Virus record (IMG/VR): IMGVR_UViG_3300047471_000694
Span: 1-36,909 of that record
DNA from: a virus
DNA: 36,909 nucleotides
Direction: 5' to 3' (one strand)
Shown one piece after another: positions 31,940 to 36,909 of the stretch. Positions within the stretch are counted from its first letter, which is position 1. Each line of letters opens with the position of its first letter. The position numbers and the translations under genes are program-made. A model generated the notes under the pieces. It was not told the origin of the DNA, searched no databases, and was given only the letters and a program-made list of their open reading frames with translations.

Positions 31940-32160
31940 GCGGACAGCGGTTTGTGATCCGCATGGAAAGCGGGCTCTACTTTGCCGGCCGGGACGACAT
32001 GCACGGCGGGGCCATCATGGTAACGAACCTGGCTCACCAGGCGAGCCAGTTCCCGAGCCGCTGGGCGGCGCTGGCGGTATGCGCCAAGAGCCCCGCCTTT
32101 GCGCACGCAGCGATCCAGCCATGTCTACCCCCCACCGACCCCGGAGAAACGCCGTGCTGA
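31936..32160 (+). CDS. Small conserved-type phage protein
   Basis: A 74-residue protein coupled by ATGA to the preceding gene, with GGAG upstream. GLYFAGRDDMHGG, SQFPSRWAAL and AHAAIQPC follow a pattern I recall from short phage proteins (beta hairpin then helix with FxSRxxA). Function is unknown. Its stop overlaps the GTG start of the DnaC-like gene. Confidence 0.6.
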   Translation: MSGQRFVIRMESGLYFAGRDDMHGGAIMVTNLAHQASQFPSRWAALAVCAKSPAFAHAAIQPCLPPTDPGETPC

Positions 32161-32897
32161 GCCTTGTAGGCCCGGCGCCGGGCATTCCCTGCGCGCTTTG
32201 CGAGGGGCTGGGGATTATCCGAACTGAAAAGGGGTCCCGGCCGTGCATATGCCAAGGCGAAGCAAAAGCGAAACTGAGGCTGAATCGAGCCCTCATCCCC
32301 GGCCATTTTCAAGCCGCGACCCTGGCCGGCTTTGAGCCCGCGGCCGGCACCAGGGCGGCGCTGATGATGGCGCGGCGCATGGTGGAGGAATTTGTGCCAG
32401 GTAATAAAATAACCGGCCTTCTGCTCACCGGCCCGATCGGCACGGGGAAAACCCACCTGGCGGTGGGGATGCTGCGGGCGCTGGTGGAAGAGAAGGGGAT
32501 CGAAGGGCGCTTCGTGGACATGCGCGAGCTGTTCGACCGGCTGCGATCGAGCTATGACGACAACGCCCGCGAGAGCCAGGCGCAGATCCTGGGGCCGATC
32601 CTGGGCGCCGACCTGGTGGTGATTGACGAGCTGGGGGCGGCGCGGCCGAGCGACTGGGTGTTTGAAACCTGCGAGCTGCTGATTGGCGGGCTCTACAACC
32701 GAGAGATGCCGGTGATTGTGACCACCAACCACGCCATGACGGCGGAACGGCCGCGGGGCGCGGACAACGAATATGCCCGCGCGGCCCGGCCCGAGACGCT
32801 GGGCGACCGCATCGGGGCCAGGATGTTTTCGCGCTTGCAGCAGATGTGCACGGTGGTGGAAGTGAACGGGCCGGATTGGAGAGCGAGAAAGCGATGA
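32154..32897 (+). CDS. DnaC-like helicase loader ATPase
   Basis: A 247-residue AAA+ ATPase of the DnaC/IstB type that loads replicative helicase. GTG 32154 is chosen because GGAG lies 8 bases upstream; the frame is open back to 32079 with another ATG at 32121. An N-terminal zinc knuckle (CALC at 13-16 and CIC at 31-33) precedes Walker A GPIGTGKT at 93-100 and Walker B LVVIDEL at 154-160, with VIVTTNHAM as sensor 1 and GDRIGARMFSR as the sensor 2/arginine region. With the DUF1376 protein it would recruit the host DnaB. The next gene is ATGA-coupled. Confidence 0.85.
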   Translation: MLSLVGPAPGIPCALCEGLGIIRTEKGSRPCICQGEAKAKLRLNRALIPGHFQAATLAGFEPAAGTRAALMMARRMVEEFVPGNKITGLLLTGPIGTGKTHLAVGMLRALVEEKGIEGRFVDMRELFDRLRSSYDDNARESQAQILGPILGADLVVIDELGAARPSDWVFETCELLIGGLYNREMPVIVTTNHAMTAERPRGADNEYARAARPETLGDRIGARMFSRLQQMCTVVEVNGPDWRARKR

Positions 32898-33130
32898 GCC
32901 TGAACTATGAAACCTTCTGCGCCGGGCTGGGGGCGGCGATCCGCGCGCGCCGGCTGGGCGCGGGACTGACCCAGGAGCAGCTGGCCGTGAAAGTGGGCCT
33001 CCACCGCAACAGCGTGAACCGCTACGAGCACGGCGACGACATGCCCATCATGGCCTTTGTGCGCATGTGCGTGGCGCTGGGAACGCACGCCGGCGACGTG
33101 CTGGACGAAGTGATGAACGGAGGGAAGTAG
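32894..33130 (+). CDS. XRE-family helix-turn-helix regulator
   Basis: A 78-residue Cro/CI-type DNA-binding protein, ATGA-coupled to the loader gene. The helix-turn-helix covers about residues 25-45: GLTQEQLAVKVGLHRNSVNR, then YEHGDDMPIMAFVRMCVALG. It has no additional domain, so it is Cro-like in size. It is the best candidate in the window for binding some of the TACTC or inverted-repeat sites, but no sequence evidence links it to a particular one. The TAG stop overlaps the next GTG start. Confidence 0.8.
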   Translation: MSLNYETFCAGLGAAIRARRLGAGLTQEQLAVKVGLHRNSVNRYEHGDDMPIMAFVRMCVALGTHAGDVLDEVMNGGK

Positions 33131-33483
33131 TGGATTATATTTTTAACCCCAAGCGCGTGCAGGGCCATTACATCCTGAGCGATGACGGCGAGCCGGTCCC
33201 CGAGCCGGATCTGATGAAGTGGGCGCGATGGTTTGAGACGACTAGATTCTGGCGCCTGGCCTTCGATCAAATCAGCGAGTATGTTGTCGTCTCGACCATC
33301 TTTCTCGGGCTCGATCACCGATTCGGCGGCGATGGCCCGCCGATCCTTTGGGAAACGATGGTTTTCAAAAACGGCGAAGCGCAAGACATGATCCGCTATT
33401 CCAGCCGGGCGGCGGCGATGGAAGGCCACGAAAAGCTGGTGGCGGAATGGAGGGCCAACGTCAAATGGCACACTTTTGGGTAA
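33130..33483 (+). CDS. Conserved-type phage protein (GLDHRFG family by eye)
   Basis: A 117-residue protein from GTG 33130, inside the preceding stop, with GGAGG 6 bases upstream. YILSDDGEPVPEPDLMKWARW, VSTIFLGLDHRFGGDGPP and ILWETMVF, ending in an EGHEKLVAEW helix, match a very common unassigned phage protein as I remember it. It is usually found in accessory and replication gene groups. Function is unknown. Its last 19 bases overlap the next frame. Confidence 0.65.
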   Translation: MDYIFNPKRVQGHYILSDDGEPVPEPDLMKWARWFETTRFWRLAFDQISEYVVVSTIFLGLDHRFGGDGPPILWETMVFKNGEAQDMIRYSSRAAAMEGHEKLVAEWRANVKWHTFG

Positions 33484-33689
33484 ACGGCATAGTTTCGAGC
33501 CGCGACAAGCAGCCCTATATCCAGCTCTCCAACGAAAAGGGCATGATCACCCTGCGCGCCGCCTTAGCCTTTTCGGCCACAGTTTCTGGACTGTCGGGCT
33601 TCGGCTCCGTGGCGGCGAGGGCTGGAGTGGCTTTAGTTATCGAACGGCAAGTTGACTCACCATTTTTCGCATGTACCCATTGGCCTTGA
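33465..33689 (+). pseudogene. Truncated conserved phage gene at a module junction
   Basis: A 74-codon frame with GGAGGG upstream of ATG 33465. The first 28 residues (MAHFWVNGIVSSRDKQPYIQ, then LSNEKGMI) match a widespread small phage protein as I recall it, whose usual continuation (AQLSMAQAR and more) is absent. After about 33548 the frame is antisense to the leftward gene at 33515 and loses protein character. The gene seems to have been cut by the joining of the leftward module. It may still be expressed as a hybrid. Confidence 0.5.
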
Positions 33690-34030
33690 TACTGCGCAAT
33701 AGGCTGTCCGCAATAGATGCAAATTGCAGTTGGCGCGCTCATTTCGTCTCCTTGGGCTCCGCAGCGAAGGACTGCGCGTGCTCGCTTGATCCAACTAGGC
33801 TCTTCGCCAATAGCCGCACATAGGTCAGCGAATGCTTCATCATCAACCATTGCCCGCAGGATAGGCTCCAGTTTCGCGATGCGCGCTTCGAGGGCGGTTT
33901 TCTCCTGCTTGAGTGACTGGATAACCTCCTGTCCCAGACCATCAAGCATGTCCGACGCTACGGCGCTGCCGGTAGAGAGTTCTGCGACCTGCGCTTTGAG
34001 GGCGGCGATGCGCTTATCTTCTAAGTTCAT
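33515..34030 (-). CDS. Coiled-coil protein fused to a zinc-ribbon protein (probably two genes)
   Basis: One 171-residue leftward frame with AAGGAG before ATG 34030. Residues 1-95 are a coil (LKQEKTALEARIAKLEPILR, then DDEAFADLC). At about residue 97 an internal ATG (33742) has its own AAGGAG 6 bases upstream and starts MSAPTAICIYCGQPIAQYQG, a CxxC...WVH...C zinc ribbon common in phages. In the alternative frame the upstream part would end AEPKETK and stop in an ATGA overlap with that ATG. So two coupled genes may have been fused by a one-base slip near 33790. The last ten residues are read from the truncated plus-strand gene. Confidence 0.6.
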   Translation of the reverse strand: MNLEDKRIAALKAQVAELSTGSAVASDMLDGLGQEVIQSLKQEKTALEARIAKLEPILRAMVDDEAFADLCAAIGEEPSWIKRARAVLRCGAQGDEMSAPTAICIYCGQPIAQYQGQWVHAKNGESTCRSITKATPALAATEPKPDSPETVAEKAKAARRVIMPFSLESWI

Positions 34031-34109
34031 GCTGTCTCCTTCTCGGCCGGCACTTCGTAGGTCGGGTTCCCGGCACTAAGACGATGGTGTTTCCCAGGCG
34101 AAAGCTCAT
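34027..34109 (-). pseudogene. Tiny frameshifted leftward gene
   Basis: AAAGGA lies before ATG 34109. The first 11 codons read MSFRLGNTIVL; in the next frame the rest reads SAGNPTYEVPAEKETA and stops with a TGA that overlaps the ATG at 34030, the usual ATGA coupling. The combined sequence makes a coherent 27-residue protein if one base is restored near 34076, where the current sequence is out of frame. It is too short to place in a family with confidence. Confidence 0.45.
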
Positions 34110-34155
34110 TTTTGAAAATCCTTTCTCTCGTCGAATCCCGATAGACCGAGCATGA

Positions 34156-34172
34156 CCACCGCGGGCCGGTGG
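34156..34172 (-). other. Short hairpin between leftward genes
   Basis: CCACCG (34156-34161) and CGGTGG (34167-34172) pair around CGGGC, just downstream of the leftward virion protein gene. There is no T tract on either side, so it is not a clear terminator; it could slow or process the transcript before the small genes. Confidence 0.35.
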
Positions 34173-34183
34173 ACTAAAAAACT

Positions 34184-34912
34184 TTATGCCTTAGTAATTT
34201 CGACGGTCAGATTGCGCGCCCAAATATCGAGCGGCCCGTGGAGCACGTCGATCTGAAAATTGGGCTGGGCGCCCCACCATCCGGCGTGGGCCTCCAGGGT
34301 GATGGGCGGGAATGCCAGGTTGACAATATTCTTGACGCCGTTCATGACGATCGAGTGATAGGTGAAGAACTGGTTTTCATCTACGTCGATATGCAGGGCG
34401 AAGCTGTTCCAGTCGCCGGCGCGGGGCTGACCGTGAACGCCGCACGGCTCCCATTGATTTTTACCGTTGGTAATGTCCCACTCATACGGGTCTGAGCCCT
34501 CGCCGTTAAGCTGCGTCCAGCGGAAATGATGCGCGCCGGGGATATAGGTCGTATCTAAAAACAAACTAAAATCCAGCTCCACCGAGCCGACATTTGCGGC
34601 CTTGTCCAGCGGGATATACCACTCCCCGCTGTAAATAATCTCGCGGATGGCCGGCAGAGTTGTGCGGTCGGAATCATCGCCCAGGATGCCGAGGTTGTTG
34701 CTGCATAACGCCAGGCTGAAAAGGGCGCACGAGGCGCGATCCGTCTCGATGTGATATTTCGTGCAGAAGCCAGTGTCGATCGGCGAGACGACGCCCACAT
34801 CATAGCTCGCCGTGATGCCCTTGTAGGGCGACGGCCGCGTGGCCCAGCCCTCTTCTGCCAGTTGAATGCTGCAACTCCACAGGGGGCTTGTTTCCATGCG
34901 CTCGATGATCAT
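34184..34912 (-). CDS. Beta-rich accessory virion protein, lectin-like
   Basis: A 242-residue leftward gene. ATG 34912 is chosen for AAGGA about 8 bases upstream; the frame extends further up against the next gene without support. The protein is nearly all beta (SCSIQLAEEGWATRP, YDVGVVSPIDTGF, VELDFSLFLDTTYIP, FFTYHSIVMNGVKNIVN, WARNLTVEI) with aromatic residues, like a concanavalin/jelly-roll glycan-binding or lyase fold. It follows the spike gene by 14 bases, so both form one surface-recognition pair. No family can be named. A GAT TTT AGT TTG stretch contains an AACTAAAA word (34564). Confidence 0.6.
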   Translation of the reverse strand: MIIERMETSPLWSCSIQLAEEGWATRPSPYKGITASYDVGVVSPIDTGFCTKYHIETDRASCALFSLALCSNNLGILGDDSDRTTLPAIREIIYSGEWYIPLDKAANVGSVELDFSLFLDTTYIPGAHHFRWTQLNGEGSDPYEWDITNGKNQWEPCGVHGQPRAGDWNSFALHIDVDENQFFTYHSIVMNGVKNIVNLAFPPITLEAHAGWWGAQPNFQIDVLHGPLDIWARNLTVEITKA

Positions 34913-34926
34913 AGACAGATCCTTTT

Positions 34927-36213
34927 TTAGTTGAGATGGGGCATCAAGACTTGCGTCTCGGTGGCGTTGCCGTTGATGAAGTCGGCTTTGTTGGAACGGA
35001 ACGTGGATACGCCGATGACGGTGAACTTGGGCGCCTTGCCGGGCTGGCCATAGAGTTCTATCGCCGTGCCGCATTGCCGGAAATATCCGCCTAACCTGTT
35101 GCCCCAGGTGTCGCTGGAATTGTCGGACATGACCAGGATGCCATGACAGGATGCGTACTCGACCGGCCGGCCGGTGACGGGGGGAGGCCCGCCGGCGTTC
35201 TCATAATCGCCGTGCTGCAAATCATGCTGATGGCCATTGGCGACGACCAGGCCGAAGGCGTAAGAGTTCATGGCCACGTCCCACACGAACGTGTCGGAGT
35301 AGGGGCCGAAGTAGCCGGCGATCGAATCGGGGATGCCCTCGCCGTTCAAATAGCCGCTTAAAACTTTAATTCGGCTAGTTCCGGTGTACTTGGGCGATGT
35401 GCTGCCCGAGCTGGCGAAGAGAGCGCAGCCGCAGCGGCCGTTGAGCGACCATTCCTTGCCATACTGGGAAAAATCTGTCCCCGGATCGAGATGCACGCCT
35501 ACGCCGCCCCAGTTGATCGCATACTTTTTGCCGCTGCCGTTGGGTCCCTGGTAGTCGATGGCCAGGGTTAAAGACGTGGGCGAATCGACCGTGAGAATTT
35601 CGTAAGGGTAGCCGTCGATCACCAGCCAGCCGCAGGGCGTCATGCATTCGTCCCATTGGGTATTGGAGCCCGTGACCATGCTGGAGCCGGTATCGACCTT
35701 GACCGTGCCATCGTCGTAACGCCGCGGCACCAGGTATTGAAAGCCGATTTTTAGTTCCATGTTGGCGGTGGCGGTGAGCTTGACGGCCGAGCGGAGAACG
35801 TTGTTGCCGGCGCTGCGATCCTGGAATTGCAGATAGTCGAGCCGCGGCCCGTTCATGTTGGAATTCGTTTTGCTGCCGTTCCACCACAGAATCGCGTCGA
35901 TTTCCTGATCGGTGAACAGGACCACGGGCGAATTGCCCATGTTGGCCAGGTGGGCGTCGCCTACCAGCTTGACGTTTTTAGCGTTGGTTTCGACGGTGGA
36001 ATTGAAGCGGTACTGGCCGGGGGGGAAGTGCAGCTCGGAGCCGGCGGCGGCGTCGGAGTTGAGGAAGTCGCCGAGGGCCGGCGCGCAATCTTCCTGGCCC
36101 GAGGGGTCGAGGCCCAGGTCGGCGACCGCTTCGAGGCCGCGGGATCCGCCCGAACTGGCGGGAATAGAAACTGTGCCGGTGACGGGATTGATTTTCAGGG
36201 GATAGTCAGTCAT
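34927..36213 (-). CDS. Leftward tailspike-like beta-helix protein
   Basis: A 428-residue protein. The N-terminal 25 residues (MTDYPLKINPVTGTVSIPAS) suit a virion-anchoring segment; the rest has the stacked-strand rhythm of beta-helix spikes (ELHFPPGQYRFNSTVETNA, LVGDAHLANMGN, GVHLDPGTDFSQYGKEW, SCHGILVMSDNSSD). Residues about 170-245 contain GTVKVDTGSSMVTGSNTQW to SLTLAIDYQGPNGSGKK, a module often inserted in phage structural proteins. No ribosome-binding site is obvious before ATG 36213. A palindrome AAACT-TAT-AGTTT (36232-36244) lies upstream and could be its promoter or operator region. It probably gives a second host-range determinant beside the spike at 26205. Confidence 0.7.
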   Translation of the reverse strand: MTDYPLKINPVTGTVSIPASSGGSRGLEAVADLGLDPSGQEDCAPALGDFLNSDAAAGSELHFPPGQYRFNSTVETNAKNVKLVGDAHLANMGNSPVVLFTDQEIDAILWWNGSKTNSNMNGPRLDYLQFQDRSAGNNVLRSAVKLTATANMELKIGFQYLVPRRYDDGTVKVDTGSSMVTGSNTQWDECMTPCGWLVIDGYPYEILTVDSPTSLTLAIDYQGPNGSGKKYAINWGGVGVHLDPGTDFSQYGKEWSLNGRCGCALFASSGSTSPKYTGTSRIKVLSGYLNGEGIPDSIAGYFGPYSDTFVWDVAMNSYAFGLVVANGHQHDLQHGDYENAGGPPPVTGRPVEYASCHGILVMSDNSSDTWGNRLGGYFRQCGTAIELYGQPGKAPKFTVIGVSTFRSNKADFINGNATETQVLMPHLN

Positions 36214-36231
36214 GCAAGCGATTATCGGCTA

Positions 36232-36244
36232 AAACTTATAGTTT
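36232..36244 (-). promoter_or_regulatory. Palindrome AAACT-TAT-AGTTT before the leftward module
   Basis: Perfect 5-bp arms around TAT, about 20 bases upstream of the spike ATG on the minus strand; TATAAG within it could act as a -10 box. It is related to AAAAC-ATATA-GTTTT at 644-658 and to the AAACTAGTTT palindromes in the terminase gene, all built from the AACTA word. Confidence 0.45.
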
Positions 36245-36257
36245 CGGGCAAATCAAA

Positions 36258-36290
36258 AGGCCGGCACCTTTGGGAAGGTAGCCGGCCTTT
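36258..36290. terminator. Bidirectional hairpin terminator
   Basis: AGGCCGGC (36258-36265) plus ACCTT pairs with AAGGT and GCCGGCCT (36281-36288) with one bulged A and a TGGG loop. The stem is followed by TT and TGT on the plus strand and by CCTTTTG on the minus strand. It separates the leftward module from whatever lies to the right. Confidence 0.75.
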
Positions 36291-36317
36291 GTCTGTGTGG
36301 GGGTCATATTTTGCAGC

Positions 36318-36435
36318 TGCCAAGCACACAAACTATGAACCTAGGAGGTAACTACCCCCCACGGTTTTCATCTTGTCACAGGGCGACGGTAGGCGCAAGC
36401 ATGGAAATGCCAAGCACATCAACACTATGAATCTA
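36318..36435 (+). repeat. Imperfect ~27-bp direct repeat
   Basis: TGCCAAGCACA, CAA, ACTATGAA and CTA occur in order at 36318-36343 and again at 36408-36435, with two one-base gaps and one mismatch, 90 bp apart. The stretch has no coding character. Direct repeats of this size can be recombination or attachment sites, origin elements, or repeated RNA modules; no second clue favours one. Confidence 0.55.
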
Positions 36436-36909
36436 ATCTCTCAACAATTCGTGAGTTGCGAGCTTAGATCATGCCTTGTTCTGCGCCTGGCCGCGTTCAC
36501 GTGTGGCAGAGTCCCGTGAAGTTGATGGGCCGTACAGGGCGAGAGCAGCGCCGATCCATCCGGTAAATACTGCAAAGCTGGCCAGGCCCCGCATTAGGCC
36601 GTAGCCTGTGCAGACCCGCATGTATCTATGCGGCGAGGACGCACGGGTTTACGGGGTTGGGCGGCAAGCCGGCCGGTGGGCTGAAGAACCGATAAGGCCC
36701 CCGGCTCGGGCTTTGCAGTCGGCAAATGCGAGTGAGTGCGTAACGCGAGCGATGGGTTTTCAATAGGCGCTTCCGGGGGAGACACCGCTTTGGTTTCTCA
36801 CCCCGGACCCCCTCTTCCCGCTCTCCCGTGGCGCGCTGCGGCGCGGATCCTTCCGGTTGGTTGGAATGGGGCCTCTCTGTCTATGCGCGGGTTCGCGGTT
36901 TGATGCCGT
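36436..36909. other. Gene-free, hairpin-rich right end; possible structured RNA
   Basis: No convincing gene lies here; the longest frame (minus 36594-36785) has no ribosome-binding site and poor composition. Several good hairpins are visible: CCGCAT-GTATCT-ATGCGG at 36616-36633, and CCGGGGGAGA (36773-36782) with TCTC, a bulged A and CCCCGG (36796-36806), whose loop can pair ACC with GGT. G-rich and C-rich blocks alternate throughout. A non-coding RNA, an untranslated leader, or non-phage sequence are all possible. The sequence shows neither a tRNA nor an intron I can recognise. Confidence 0.35.

Noticed and set aside
34913-35074. N-terminal extension of the 34184 leftward frame
   Set aside because: It is antisense-type sequence over the spike gene end (Arg/His-rich), and ATG 34912 has a proper ribosome-binding site.
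36594-36785. 63-codon minus-strand frame at the right end
   Set aside because: No ribosome-binding site, Pro/Arg/Ser-rich translation of a GC-rich hairpin region; more likely non-coding.
329-36848. Frequent GGATCC words, often encoding Gly-Ser
   Set aside because: I count about twenty, but a GC-rich sequence of this length should have around twelve, so the excess is modest and fits codon choice.
1-36909. Search for tRNA genes, CRISPR arrays, integrase, transposase and polymerase genes
   Set aside because: No cloverleaf with the T-arm GTTCGA and anticodon arm, no regularly spaced repeats with unique spacers, and no protein with the motifs of these enzymes was seen by eye.

Overview
The window looks like most or all of one tailed-phage genome of the short-tailed (podovirus-like) kind. 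It carries a large terminase, a portal of about 714 residues, a scaffold-like protein directly followed by an N4-gp56-type major capsid protein, an adaptor, a very large nozzle-like tail protein, two large ejection-type proteins and beta-helix tailspikes. I see no tail sheath or tape measure. The DNA is GC-rich, GTG and TTG starts are common, and neighbouring genes are typically joined by ATGA or TGATG overlaps. The host cannot be read from the sequence; base composition and gene style suggest a high-GC soil-type bacterium. I found no tRNA, CRISPR array, transposase, integrase, DNA polymerase or RNA polymerase.

Layout. (1) 1-2309: left control region. Two leftward genes (a small KOW/SH3-like protein and a DUF1376-type replication protein) diverge from rightward genes. 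The DNA is crowded with TACTC-based sites, some spaced 10-11 bp apart, and holds two of the three copies of a ~50-bp element. (2) 2310-29306: a long rightward block. A RusA-type resolvase comes first, then two small structural-type genes, a terminator, a His-rich protein, a zinc-ribbon protein, terminase, portal, scaffold, capsid, connectors, nozzle, a GNAT-like protein, ejection proteins, small membrane proteins, a SleB-like cell-wall hydrolase, a fibre-associated protein and a pectate-lyase-like spike. It ends at a strong terminator at 29337-29375. (3) 29399-33689: a second rightward operon headed by two abutting inverted repeats. It encodes an SbcC/RecF-like ATPase, a DnaC-like loader, an XRE-type regulator and several small conserved phage proteins, so it looks like a replication/early operon that recruits host replication. 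(4) 33515-36213: a leftward module with small zinc-ribbon and coiled-coil proteins plus two virion surface proteins, converging on operon 3. (5) 36214-36909: no convincing gene, but a bidirectional terminator, an imperfect ~27-bp direct repeat and GC-rich hairpins that may be structured RNA.

The most unusual signal is a DNA word, AACTAAAA. I count about 19 copies by hand on both strands, inside and between genes and in different reading frames, where base composition alone predicts well under one. With the phased TACTC arrays and the repeated control elements this suggests a dispersed DNA-binding or regulatory system. Other highlights are a recombination scar at 13.9-14.3 kb that split and duplicated two gene ends, a cluster of apparent one-base frameshifts and a truncated gene at 31.8-34.1 kb, and a complete antisense overlap at 24.9-25.2 kb where both strands look codable.
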